From the NCBI GenBank assembly GCA_016716325.1, contig JADJWO010000001.1, positions 1,736,001 through 1,800,000 on the forward strand: a stretch of DNA of 64,000 nt, written 5' to 3'. Made by a program: the position numbers and the translations under genes. Positions within the stretch are counted from its first letter, which is position 1; every line of letters begins with the position of its first letter. The notes under the pieces are model-generated. The model did no database searches and was not told where the DNA came from. It saw only the letters and a list, made by a program, of their open reading frames with translations. Positions 8,477-16,877 of the stretch are shown here, in pieces. The DNA is from Nitrosomonadales bacterium. Lineage in GTDB: Bacteria > Pseudomonadota > Gammaproteobacteria > Burkholderiales > Gallionellaceae.

Positions 8477-8614
8477 ATGATCATTACGATTGTCGGTGTC
8501 ATCGTCGCCGCCGTCGCCATCAAGGTGGATCAGATGACGCGATACCAGTACAAGGGCTTTCCGCTGATCGCGCTGGGCGGGGTGTTGACGGTCATTCTTT
8601 CGCTTGTGTTCTAG
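8477..8614 (+). CDS. 45-residue small membrane protein
   Basis: An ATG at 8477 is preceded by a strong GGAGG at 8465-8469. The product, starting MIITIVGVIVAAVAIKVDQM, has two hydrophobic helices separated by a short polar loop with TRYQYKGFP. Its TAG stop overlaps, within the palindrome CTAG, the TAG stop of the converging kinase gene. It has no recognised family, but the good ribosome site and clean two-helix profile make a real gene likely. Confidence 0.62.
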   Translation: MIITIVGVIVAAVAIKVDQMTRYQYKGFPLIALGGVLTVILSLVF

Positions 8615-9522
8615 GAGCGGCGATATTCCCGGTCGCGTCCGGCCAGCAGTCGTTGCATCATGCCTTCGGCCTGCCTGGCGTATCCTCCACCGAACAGGTT
8701 GGCGTGGTTGAGGATGTGATACAGGTTGTACAGGTCGCGGCGCGCAGCATAGCCTTCATCCGGCGGCCAGGCCGCGCGATAGGCGGCATAGAAGTCCGCC
8801 GGATAGCCGCCGAACAGTTCCGTCATCGCCAGGTCGCATTCGCGGTCGCCGTAACAGGTTGCGGGATCGAAGACCGCCGGCGTGCCGTCCGCGAGGAAGG
8901 CATGGTTACCGCCCCACAGGTCGCCGTGCAGCAGCGAGGGGCGCGGCGTGTAACCGCCGAAAAAAGCGGGCAGTGCGTCCAGCAAGCTGTCGCCCAGTTT
9001 CTGTAACGGGTCGCCGTACCCGTTGTCTGCCGCAAGTCGCAACTGATATCCCAGGCGCTGCTCGCGCCAGAAATCCACCCAGTCGCTTTTCCATCCGTTG
9101 GGCTGCGCAGTGGTGCCGATGAAGTTGTCATGCGCGAAACCAAAGCAGGGCGAAGTGCAGCGGTGCAGCGCGGCCAATTGCTCGCCCAGCAGCCTTGCAT
9201 TGCCGCGCGAACCCAGTTCCAGATATTCCAGCACCAGATAGCTCTGCTCGCCGGTGATGCCGTGCGCGATGGCGCGCGGCACGCGCAACGTGTTCGTCGC
9301 GGCGATGGCGGCCAGCCCTTCCGCTTCGGCGGCGAACATCGGGTGATATACCGCGTCATTGAACTTGGCGAAATATCGCGAACCGTCCGCGCCTTCCAGC
9401 CGGTATGTCCGGTTGATGCAACCGCCGCTGACGGGTGTCGCGCTCAGGCGCAACGGAGCCGCTCCGGGTGGCGCGATGCGTTCGGCGATGGCCTGCCAGT
9501 CAATGCCCGAGAAGTCGTTCAT
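8611..9522 (-). CDS. Fructosamine-3-kinase/ketosamine kinase family protein
   Basis: This 303-residue protein has an aminoglycoside-phosphotransferase-like fold. FAKF at 51-54 gives the nucleotide-binding lysine, HGDLWGGN at 199-206 is the catalytic loop, and VFDPA from 217 carries the metal-binding aspartate. Family members phosphorylate ketoamine adducts on glycated proteins or small amines so that they decompose. The start overlaps the end of the macro-domain gene by 23 bp, which implies translational coupling. The substrate in bacteria is not settled. Confidence 0.88.
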   Translation of the reverse strand: MNDFSGIDWQAIAERIAPPGAAPLRLSATPVSGGCINRTYRLEGADGSRYFAKFNDAVYHPMFAAEAEGLAAIAATNTLRVPRAIAHGITGEQSYLVLEYLELGSRGNARLLGEQLAALHRCTSPCFGFAHDNFIGTTAQPNGWKSDWVDFWREQRLGYQLRLAADNGYGDPLQKLGDSLLDALPAFFGGYTPRPSLLHGDLWGGNHAFLADGTPAVFDPATCYGDRECDLAMTELFGGYPADFYAAYRAAWPPDEGYAARRDLYNLYHILNHANLFGGGYARQAEGMMQRLLAGRDREYRRS

Positions 9523-10018
9523 AGATAGCCAGATCACTGTTTGAAAAACAGCAGAAGACGATTTCGCGCAGCGACCCGCGCGCGAGCAAAGCATCGCGAA
9601 CCGTGGCGACGGCGATTTCGGCGGCCTGTTGTGCAGGGTAGCCGTAGACGCCGGTACTGATGCAGGGAAAGGCGACGGAGCGCAGGCCGCGCGACTGTGC
9701 CAGCGACAGCGATTCGCGGTAGCAGGAAGCCAGCAGGTCTGACTCGCCGCGGTCGCCACCATGCCAGACCGGGCCGACGGTGTGGATGATGAAGCGTGCG
9801 GGCAGCCGGTATCCATGTGTGATGCGTGCCTGCCCGGTGGGACAGTCGCCTAGCATGCGGCATTCGGCCAGCAGTTCCGAACCGGCGGCGAGATGGATCG
9901 CGCCGTCCACGCCGCCTCCGCCGAGCAGCGATGAATTCGCCGCATTGACGATGGCATCCACCTTCAACATGGTGATGTCATCGCGAATGGCGCGCAGGGT
10001 GATGGCGTCCGGACTCAT
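9500..10018 (-). CDS. Macro-domain protein (O-acetyl-ADP-ribose deacetylase type)
   Basis: This is a 172-residue single macro domain. It has NAANSSLLGGGGVDGAIH at 25-42 and STGVYGYP in the C-terminal half, the two ADP-ribose-binding loops of the MacroD/YmdB class. Such enzymes hydrolyse O-acetyl-ADP-ribose or remove ADP-ribose from proteins. The start at 10018 overlaps the upstream lipoprotein stop in ATGA; longer starts would run through that gene. It is coupled to the fructosamine-kinase-like gene downstream. Confidence 0.9.
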   Translation of the reverse strand: MSPDAITLRAIRDDITMLKVDAIVNAANSSLLGGGGVDGAIHLAAGSELLAECRMLGDCPTGQARITHGYRLPARFIIHTVGPVWHGGDRGESDLLASCYRESLSLAQSRGLRSVAFPCISTGVYGYPAQQAAEIAVATVRDALLARGSLREIVFCCFSNSDLAIYERLLGH

Positions 10019-10491
10019 TCCTTCGCGGGTTTGTCGTTTCCCGGTACGGCGGGCACTTCGTGTTCCACGCGTTCTTCGCCCCGTTTGTTCACTATCCGTA
10101 CGCGGTCGCCGATCTTGAAGGCATCCGGTTTGCCTGGCTGCATCACATAAGTGCTTTGCGTTTCGCCGTCCAGTCTGACCCATATCTCCAGCCCGGGACG
10201 GGTGGCGATGCCGGCCTGGTGTCCGAGCGTGCCACCGAGCACGGTGCCCAGCACCGATCCGACGACCGCGCCGCGCCCGCCGCCGGTACTTGCGCCGCCG
10301 ACCTGGCCGAAGATGCTCCCTGCTGCCGAGCCGGAATCCGAACTGGCATCCAGTTCGATCGGCGTGACGCTTTCGATCACGCCGGCCTTGACGATTTCCT
10401 TGGGCGCATCAGCAGGGCGATCGGCGATACCGTGCGGGGTGTTCGCGCAGGCGGCGAGCAATAAAGTGGCGAGCAATAACGGGACGCGCAT
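10015..10491 (-). CDS. Glycine-zipper outer-membrane lipoprotein (SlyB/Pcp-like)
   Basis: This is a 158-residue precursor. The signal peptide ends in the lipobox LLAAC (Cys15). Residues about 55-95 are glycine-rich (SIFGQVGGASTGGGRGAVVG, then GTVLGGTLGHQAG), a glycine-zipper two-helix segment. The C-terminal part has the short beta domain with VRLDGETQSTYVMQPG seen in SlyB/Pcp-type proteins. It probably stabilises the outer membrane. It starts 10 bp after the kinase gene and overlaps the macro-domain gene. Confidence 0.85.
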   Translation of the reverse strand: MRVPLLLATLLLAACANTPHGIADRPADAPKEIVKAGVIESVTPIELDASSDSGSAAGSIFGQVGGASTGGGRGAVVGSVLGTVLGGTLGHQAGIATRPGLEIWVRLDGETQSTYVMQPGKPDAFKIGDRVRIVNKRGEERVEHEVPAVPGNDKPAKE

Positions 10492-10501
10492 GACGGTCTT
10501 C

Positions 10502-11440
10502 TTACAATTGCACGTCGAAGCCGAAGTGATGCTTGAACTGGGACATCAACTCGTCGCGCAGTGGCACATGGCTCTGGCCGCCACGATGCGCGATCTTGAC
10601 CGAGCCCATCAGCGAAGCCAGCCTCCCGGTGGTCTCCCAATCCCAGCCGCTCCGGATGCCGTACAGCAGCCCGGACCGGTAGGCGTCGCCGCAGCCGGTT
10701 GGATCGACCACTGCGACCGGTTTTGGCGTGGGGATGGCGATCTCCTTGCCGTCCGCGTAGATCATCGACCCGTCGCCGCCCAGCGTGACGATCAGTGCGT
10801 CAACGCTTTCGGCGATCTGCTTGAGCGTCCTGCCGGTCTTGTCCTGCAGCAGCTTGGCTTCGTAATCGTTGACAGTGACATAGGTCGCCTGGTCGATGAA
10901 GCGCAACAGGTCCTCGCCGGAGAACATCGGCATGCCCTGACCGGGATCGAACACGAACGGAATGCCCGCCTCGGCGAATTGTTCGGCGTGTTCCATCATG
11001 CCGGTGCGACCATCCGGAGACACGATGCCCAGACTGACATCGCTGGCGTGACTCACCTTGTTCTGCTCGGAGAAGCCCATCGCGCCAGGGTGGAAGGCGG
11101 TGATCTGGTTATCGTCCAGATCGGTGGTGATGAAGGCCTGTCCGGTGAAACTGTCCGGCACGTGGCGGATGTGCGTCTGCGCGATGCCCAGTTTTTCCAG
11201 CCGTTTGGCATACGGGGTGAAATCGTCGCCAACGGTCGCCATGATCAGCGGATCGCCGCCGAGCAGCTTCAGGTTGTACGCGATGTTGCCGGCACAGCCT
11301 CCGTATTCGCGGCGCATCTCCGGCACCAGGAACGCCACGTTCAGGATGTGCAGCTGTTCGGGCAGGATGTGTTTCTTGAAGTGGTCGTGGAACACCATGA
11401 TGGTGTCGTAGGCCATGGAACCGCAGATGAGAGTCTTCAT
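10502..11440 (-). CDS. PfkB-family carbohydrate/nucleoside kinase (adenosine-kinase-like)
   Basis: This 312-residue ribokinase-fold protein has the substrate motif GGCAGN at 47-52 and the ATP/catalytic motif DPTGCGDAYRSG at 246-257, with Asp252 as base. Sequence style matches the adenosine-kinase-like PfkB proteins common in betaproteobacteria, though ribokinase or another sugar kinase cannot be excluded. It heads the minus-strand unit kinase-lipoprotein-macro-ketosamine kinase. Confidence 0.85.
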   Translation of the reverse strand: MKTLICGSMAYDTIMVFHDHFKKHILPEQLHILNVAFLVPEMRREYGGCAGNIAYNLKLLGGDPLIMATVGDDFTPYAKRLEKLGIAQTHIRHVPDSFTGQAFITTDLDDNQITAFHPGAMGFSEQNKVSHASDVSLGIVSPDGRTGMMEHAEQFAEAGIPFVFDPGQGMPMFSGEDLLRFIDQATYVTVNDYEAKLLQDKTGRTLKQIAESVDALIVTLGGDGSMIYADGKEIAIPTPKPVAVVDPTGCGDAYRSGLLYGIRSGWDWETTGRLASLMGSVKIAHRGGQSHVPLRDELMSQFKHHFGFDVQL

Positions 11441-11522
11441 GATGGTATCGGTGCGTCGTGTTGGAATAAGAAGATTATAAACGCCTCAGCGCGGGCGGTA
11501 GGCGGCAGGATCAGGACGCGAT

Positions 11523-12422
11523 TCAAGCAGAGGCTTCCTTGCTGAAAGTGACCTCGGACAGTTGCATCACCGGCGTTGCGACCCTGACCTTGCCGCCGGT
11601 CTGTTCGAACGCCTCGAGGATGGCGGTGTACAGCCTGTCCTTGGCGGTACGTCGGCGCGAGTAGTCCACCAGATAGCGCATGGTGAACTCGATCCAGTTA
11701 GCGTCGAAACTCATGGTGACGACCACGTCCATGCGCGCATCCTCGGGCCGGTGGTGCAGCATGAAGGTGGACCACGAAGCCTGCGCGGCGGCCATGGTGT
11801 CGGCCTGCAGGCGGTCTCCGGTCTGCTGGATGATCGTGCGCGCCAGCCGGTGGTCGGAGTCGCTGCGGATGGGGATCACGATCTCGTCCCACAGGTAGGG
11901 GAAGTCGCCCGAGGTGTAGTTGTAGGCCTGCTCGCGCAGCACGACATTGTTCGGCATGTGGATCACGCGGCCGTTGTACAGGTCGGATTTCACCCAGTCG
12001 CCGCACTCCATGAGGGTGGTGGAGAGCGGGCTGACATCCATCACATCCCCCATCACGCCGCCGAGCCGGATGCGGTCGCCCGGTTTGTACAGGTTGCCGA
12101 AGGTGATGACCAGCCAGCCGAACAGGCTCTGGATCAGCTCGCGCAGGGCGAAGCCGATGCCGACGCCGAGCAGGCCGATCAGCACCGGGATGTTGGACAA
12201 CTGGTTGCTGAACACGGCGATGGCGACCAGCAGCGACAGCGTATAGCCGACCATGCTGAACGTCTTGCGCGTCTTGTAGCGCAGGTCCTTGTCGGCGATC
12301 TTGTTGGTCGCGACCATCTGCGCGAAACGCACCAGCAGCAGGATGAACACCAGACTCAACGCGAGCACCAGCATCTGTGCGAACAGCGGATGGGCGGTCA
12401 GTTCATTCAGGATATGGTTCAT
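11523..12422 (-). CDS. MscS-family mechanosensitive channel
   Basis: This 299-residue protein has about three to four N-terminal membrane helices and a pore-lining helix rich in glycine and alanine (PVLIGLLGVGIGFALRELIQ). A beta domain follows (KPGDRIRLGGVMGDVMDVSP), as in MscS. The channel should open on membrane tension to release solutes. It is one of two MscS-type genes in this ion-transport block, separated by an antiporter gene and a repeat element. Confidence 0.9.
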   Translation of the reverse strand: MNHILNELTAHPLFAQMLVLALSLVFILLLVRFAQMVATNKIADKDLRYKTRKTFSMVGYTLSLLVAIAVFSNQLSNIPVLIGLLGVGIGFALRELIQSLFGWLVITFGNLYKPGDRIRLGGVMGDVMDVSPLSTTLMECGDWVKSDLYNGRVIHMPNNVVLREQAYNYTSGDFPYLWDEIVIPIRSDSDHRLARTIIQQTGDRLQADTMAAAQASWSTFMLHHRPEDARMDVVVTMSFDANWIEFTMRYLVDYSRRRTAKDRLYTAILEAFEQTGGKVRVATPVMQLSEVTFSKEASA

Positions 12423-12506
12423 GCCATGACTCCGTGGGATTCTGCATCAATCAATGGTGTTCGCCTTTCGTTGCCGGAATGATGAGCGAATGGGAGGCTG
12501 AATTAT

Positions 12507-12529
12507 AACCGCGCCCCGGAGGCGCGGTT
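12507..12529 (-). terminator. GC-rich hairpin, possible weak terminator
   Basis: Two 9-nt arms, AACCGCGCC and GGCGCGGTT, flank a 5-nt loop. The hairpin lies 56 nt past the stop of the antiporter gene on the minus strand. It is followed by ATAATT rather than a clear U-run, so termination would be weak. The TATAAT on the minus strand at 12507-12502 could instead be a -10 box for the MscS gene. Confidence 0.35.
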
Positions 12530-12585
12530 CGAAGAACCATTCGGGCGGGAACGACAGGGAGCGTGAAAGGCGGGCGCGACTTTTC

Positions 12586-13830
12586 CTATGAATCCCCGGC
12601 TTCTGCGGCAAGCGGTTTTTTCAGCGTCCGCGCATAGATGCTCTGGACGGGTTTTGCCGGATAGGCCATCACCAGCATGGCGGTGAGCGAGATGCTGACC
12701 AGCACCACCATGTACGTCACGTCGCGGATGATCTCGCCGCCCTCGATGCCGTACTTGAGCGGCAATGTGGCCAGTACGGCTGCCGCCAGCCCCTTGGGCG
12801 CCATCATCGAGGTGATGGCGGTGTCGCGCAGGCTATAGCCGGGATCGCGGAAGATGAAGCGGGTCAGGATGATGCGAACGGCATAGACCAGCAGCACCAT
12901 GGAAACGGCGGTCAGCGTGATGTTGGCCGCGCCGAAATGGATCGAGATGCCCAGGTAGACGAAGAAGTAGGTCTTGAGCAGGAACACGGCTTCCTGATAG
13001 AAGATCAGGTCGACCTCGTTCAGGGGAACGAGGTTGTTGTCGATGCTGGGGATGCGGCTCAGGCCGAACTTCTCGAAGTTGGTCAGCGTGATGCCCAGTG
13101 CCAGTGCGGCGATCGCGCCGGAATATCCCAGCGCCTCGGTGGCGCCGTAGACGATGAACACATAGGCGAGCGTGGACGAGATAGTGTTGGGGAAATCGCG
13201 CACCTTGCCCAGCACCAGCAGCCAGCCGATGCCGCCCAGTACGCCGATCACCGCGGCGAATATCAGCGCGGCGAGCACGCTGCCGACCAGCTTGCCCGCG
13301 TCGACCCCGCCCTGTATCTGCACCTGTAGCAGGGCGAACACGCCGACGATGCACAGCACGTCGGTCAACGCTGATTCCAGCACCAGCACGGTGGCCGGTT
13401 TCTCCGACAGTTTGAGCGCGTTCACCATCGGGATCACCACCGCGGAAGAAGTGCCGCCTAGCGTCAATCCGAGCAGGAGGGCGGGCATGATCCCCAGGCC
13501 GAGCACGGCCAGACCGACGCCGGTCACCACGGCAGTGGTCAGCAGGAAGCCGGCGATCGCGAGCAGGCCGGTGGTGCCCAGTGACTTGCCCAGCACATTC
13601 AGGTCTAGCGAGGTGCCGCTTTCGAACAGGATGATGACCAGCGCGATGGTCGCCAGCAGCGACCCGACCTTGCCGAAATCCTCGGGCGATACGATGCCCA
13701 GCGCGGGCCCGATCACGATGCCTACGATCATCAGTACCAGCACGTCGGGGATGTTGGTCCTGCTGAATTGCAGCGACAGGAAGTGCGAGAAGAACACCAT
13801 CAGCCCGATGATGAGGATTGTTGTTGACAT
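12586..13830 (-). CDS. Cation:proton antiporter (Na_H_Exchanger/CPA family)
   Basis: This 414-residue protein has about twelve hydrophobic helices. It has MIVGIVIGPALGI near the N terminus and the GGTSSAVVIP segment typical of the exchanger fold. It likely exchanges Na+ or K+ for H+ at the inner membrane. The start at 13830 is chosen because upstream in-frame codons run into the repeat element. It lacks the C-terminal TrkA-N domain found in KefB/KefC. It is divergent from the second MscS gene. Confidence 0.85.
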   Translation of the reverse strand: MSTTILIIGLMVFFSHFLSLQFSRTNIPDVLVLMIVGIVIGPALGIVSPEDFGKVGSLLATIALVIILFESGTSLDLNVLGKSLGTTGLLAIAGFLLTTAVVTGVGLAVLGLGIMPALLLGLTLGGTSSAVVIPMVNALKLSEKPATVLVLESALTDVLCIVGVFALLQVQIQGGVDAGKLVGSVLAALIFAAVIGVLGGIGWLLVLGKVRDFPNTISSTLAYVFIVYGATEALGYSGAIAALALGITLTNFEKFGLSRIPSIDNNLVPLNEVDLIFYQEAVFLLKTYFFVYLGISIHFGAANITLTAVSMVLLVYAVRIILTRFIFRDPGYSLRDTAITSMMAPKGLAAAVLATLPLKYGIEGGEIIRDVTYMVVLVSISLTAMLVMAYPAKPVQSIYARTLKKPLAAEAGDS

Positions 13831-13872
13831 GTTTTCCGGATAAGTTGGCCAGGGGCGCGGATTATACCCCGA

Positions 13873-14244
13873 GGAACCTCTGATTAAGTCCCGCGTGACC
13901 GCGCAGTCGGTTTGGCGGGATGGGATGCAAGGCGCGCGAGGCAGCGAATGGTCGATCCCCTTCGCAACGAGCGCAACACCGCAGACCGCCCGCAAAACCG
14001 ACTGCGCATAAGGGTTGCAACAAAATCGCGCCCTCGCGACGTTGCGCTTCTCGGCATCGTAGTCCCGGACGCAGCCCGGACACGGTGCGGCGGAGCCGTC
14101 CGGTGCGGGATGGGCTGCCGGCGGCTGTTCCCGCAATCGGCTGCTTCGCAGTAACGTGTCACAGCCGCCACCTTCGTCGCGCGCCTTGCGATCATCACGA
14201 TTTTGTCAGCAACGCGGCTCATGGAGGACTTAATCAGAGGTTCC
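13873..14244. mobile_element. MITE-like element with 19-bp perfect terminal inverted repeats
   Basis: The 19-mer GGAACCTCTGATTAAGTCC at 13873-13891 is repeated exactly in inverted orientation at 14226-14244. Inside, GCGCAGTCGGTTTGGCGGG (13901-13919) and CCCGCAAAACCGACTGCGC (13989-14007) form a second inverted pair with one mismatch. The 372-bp body holds no convincing gene. This is the plan of a non-autonomous transposon or IS remnant. No target-site duplication is obvious. It sits in the divergent promoter region of the antiporter and MscS genes. Confidence 0.75.
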
Positions 14245-14314
14245 CTGACATGCATGACAACTTCTGCAGCGTGCTACGCTAGAATGTCCCCATCGGATCG
14301 AAGGGGAACGCCAG

Positions 14315-15202
14315 ATGGAAAGTAAACTGACACTTGAAAGCCTGCACATCCCAAGGGAATTGGTGCATGTCCTCATCATTCTGGCGCTGGCATGGCTGCT
14401 GATGCGCGTGAGCAGGAGGTTGATCCGGCTGTTCACTGATTACATGAACGAACGCGCCGATAGCGCCGAAGACCGGCGCCGTATCGATACCATCGCGCAT
14501 GTGCTGCACTATATCGCATCGGTGGTCATCTGGCTCATCGCCGGCATCATGGCGCTGAGCGTGCTCGGCATTTCCGTCGCGCCTGTCCTTGGCGCCGCCG
14601 GCGTGGTCGGCATCGCGGTCGGTTTCGGGGCGCAGAGCCTGATCAAGGACTATTTCAACGGTTTCTTCATGCTGCTGGAGAACCAGATCCGCCAGGGGGA
14701 TGCGGTCGAGCTCTGCGACAAGAAGGGCATAGTCGAGGACATCACCTTGCGATTCGTTGCCCTGCGCGACATCGAAGGCAATGTTCACTATATCCCGAAC
14801 GGACAGATCTCCATCGTCACCAACAAATCCCGCGGTTACGCCTATGCCCTGATCAATTTCGGTGTGGCCTATCGCGAGGACCTGGACGAGGTCTATCGCG
14901 TCACCCGTGAGACCGCTGCCACACTGCGCGCTGATCCGGAGATCGGGCCGATGATACTGGAAGACATCGAGATACAGGGCGTGCAGGACTGGGCCGATTC
15001 TGCTGTGGTCATCCGCTGCCGCTTCAAGACCGAATCGCTGGAACAGTGGAACGTGCGCCGTGCTTTCCTCGGCCGGTTGAAAAAGGCCTTCGACGCGCAC
15101 GGTATCGAGATCCCCTATCCGCATCTGACGATCTATGCCGGGCAGGACAGGCAGGGCAACGCACCGGCGCTGCGCATCGCCCGCCAGAACGGGAATTCCT
15201 GA
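14315..15202 (+). CDS. MscS-family small-conductance mechanosensitive channel
   Basis: This 295-residue protein has two N-terminal helices and the pore helix GAAGVVGIAVGFGAQSLIKD. The MscS beta domain with QIRQGDAVELCDKKGIVEDI follows, then a C-terminal alpha/beta domain. The ATG is preceded by AAGGGGAACGCCAG. It should act as an emergency release valve under hypo-osmotic shock. It is only distantly similar to the MscS gene at 11523, so the pair is not a recent duplication. Confidence 0.93.
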   Translation: MESKLTLESLHIPRELVHVLIILALAWLLMRVSRRLIRLFTDYMNERADSAEDRRRIDTIAHVLHYIASVVIWLIAGIMALSVLGISVAPVLGAAGVVGIAVGFGAQSLIKDYFNGFFMLLENQIRQGDAVELCDKKGIVEDITLRFVALRDIEGNVHYIPNGQISIVTNKSRGYAYALINFGVAYREDLDEVYRVTRETAATLRADPEIGPMILEDIEIQGVQDWADSAVVIRCRFKTESLEQWNVRRAFLGRLKKAFDAHGIEIPYPHLTIYAGQDRQGNAPALRIARQNGNS

Positions 15203-15405
15203 TCCCTGTTCGACCCCTGGGGGTACTTGCTTTTTCCGGCCTTAGGAGTAGAGTGCCGCCCCGTTCCTTCCCGCACTTGCCGGGAAAGGGGGGCTGAATG
15301 GTTTCAAGGGAGCAGGTCTTTTTCTTGTCCCGCCGCATGAGCGCAGGCAGTGCGGTGTCGCCATTTCCATTGCTTCCACGGTACGGATCGCTGCATCACC
15401 GGTAG
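15203..15405. other. 203-bp leader region of trkH, no gene seen
   Basis: The gap between mscS and trkH contains GC-rich hairpin-forming stretches (for example CCCGCACTTGCCGGG) but no open frame with a ribosome site. An in-frame TAG directly precedes the trkH ATG, so trkH cannot start further upstream. An untranslated leader is possible; I do not recognise a known riboswitch class. Confidence 0.35.
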
Positions 15406-16866
15406 ATGAAACGCGTCTTTACCGTTTTGCATGTGCTCGGCCTGTTGCTGGTCGTGTTCAGCCTTGCTTTCCTGCTGCCCATCCTGGTGGCCTTGCTGGA
15501 TGGCGACCGCCCGGAGATGCTCGATTTCATGGTGGCGATGGTGCTCACCGCCGGACTGGGTGCGCTGGTCGCCATGCTGACCCGCGCTTACAAGCAAGAG
15601 CTCTCGATCCGCCACGGCTATTTGCTGGTGACCGGGGCATGGGTGATCATGCCTGTCTTTGCGGTCATCCCACTGTTGCTCATCCTGCCGGGACTGTCGT
15701 TCACCGACGCCTATTTCGAGACCATGTCCGGTCTGACCACCACCGGTTCAACGGTGCTGGTCGGTCTGGACAATCTGCCGCCGGAATTGAATATCTGGCG
15801 CCATGAGCTGAATTGGCTGGGCGGCCTGGGCATCATCGTGCTGGCGGTCGCCATATTGCCCCTGCTCGGCATCGGTGGCCGGCAACTGTACAAGGCCGAG
15901 ACACCCGGGCCGATGAAGGATTCGTCGCTCACCCCGCGCATCTCGGATACCGCGCGCAACCTGTGGGTCGCCTATGTGGCGATCACGCTGGTCTGTATCG
16001 TGGTGCTGAAATGGGCCGGGATGAACTGGCTGGATGCCGTCTGCCATTCCTTTTCCGCGATGGGGTTGGGCGGGTTCTCCACCCATGATGCCAGTATCGG
16101 CTATTACAACTCGCCGCTGATCGAGTTCGCGCTGATCGTATTCATGCTCATCGCCGTGGTGAATTTCACCACGCACTTCATGGCCTATCGCGAGCAATCC
16201 CTCAAGGTCTATCGCAAGGATCCGGAAGCCTTTGCCACGCTGGGGGTGATCCTCGGCAGTTGTGTCGCCATCGCCTTCTATCTGTGGTGGACCGATGTCT
16301 ATACCGGCTTCTGGACTGCGTTGCGCCATGCCAGTTTCAATCTGGTCTCCATCGCCACGAGTTCCGGCTATGCCAGCGTCGATTATGCGCAGTGGCCGAT
16401 GTTCGCGCCGCTGTGGATGATGCTGCTCACCGCGACGGTGGCCAGCGCGGGTTCGACCGGCGGCGGCATCAAGATGATCCGCACCATGATCCTGGTCAAG
16501 CAGGGCGGGCGCGAATTCCGCAAGATGCTGCACCCAACCATCGTCAACCCGATGAAGATCGGCGGACAGGTCATCGAGAACCACATCGTGTTCGCGGTGC
16601 TCGGCTTCATCTTCCTGTATTTCATGAGCATCACCATCCTGACTTTCGTGGAGCTGATCAGCGGGCTGGATTTCATCACGGCGTTCACCGCCATCCTCGC
16701 TTCGATCAACAATTGTGGTCCTGGCTTGGGACAGGTCGGCCCGGCCAGTAACTATCAGGGCCTTAACGATTTTCAGACATGGATATGCACCTTCGCCATG
16801 CTCGTCGGACGTCTGGAAATCTTCACCGTTTTGATCCTGTTCTCCCCCCACTTCTGGCGCAGATAA
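15406..16866 (+). CDS. trkH: TrkH-family potassium uptake protein
   Basis: This 486-residue protein has four pore-loop repeats of the TrkH/KtrB type. The selectivity-filter segments are visible: TTTGST at 111-116, SAMGLGGFST near 222, ATSSGYASVDY in the third repeat, and NNCGPGLGQVGP in the fourth. It imports K+ across the inner membrane. No trkA gene is in this window, so the cytosolic gating subunit must be elsewhere. The next gene follows after an 11-bp gap. Confidence 0.93.
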   Translation: MKRVFTVLHVLGLLLVVFSLAFLLPILVALLDGDRPEMLDFMVAMVLTAGLGALVAMLTRAYKQELSIRHGYLLVTGAWVIMPVFAVIPLLLILPGLSFTDAYFETMSGLTTTGSTVLVGLDNLPPELNIWRHELNWLGGLGIIVLAVAILPLLGIGGRQLYKAETPGPMKDSSLTPRISDTARNLWVAYVAITLVCIVVLKWAGMNWLDAVCHSFSAMGLGGFSTHDASIGYYNSPLIEFALIVFMLIAVVNFTTHFMAYREQSLKVYRKDPEAFATLGVILGSCVAIAFYLWWTDVYTGFWTALRHASFNLVSIATSSGYASVDYAQWPMFAPLWMMLLTATVASAGSTGGGIKMIRTMILVKQGGREFRKMLHPTIVNPMKIGGQVIENHIVFAVLGFIFLYFMSITILTFVELISGLDFITAFTAILASINNCGPGLGQVGPASNYQGLNDFQTWICTFAMLVGRLEIFTVLILFSPHFWRR

Positions 16867-16877
16867 CCGGAGTAACC

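Noticed and set aside
12586..14136. An N-terminal extension of the antiporter through the repeat element
   Set aside because: The extra 102 codons are translated MITE sequence with no family match, while the protein starting at 13830 begins directly with a membrane helix.
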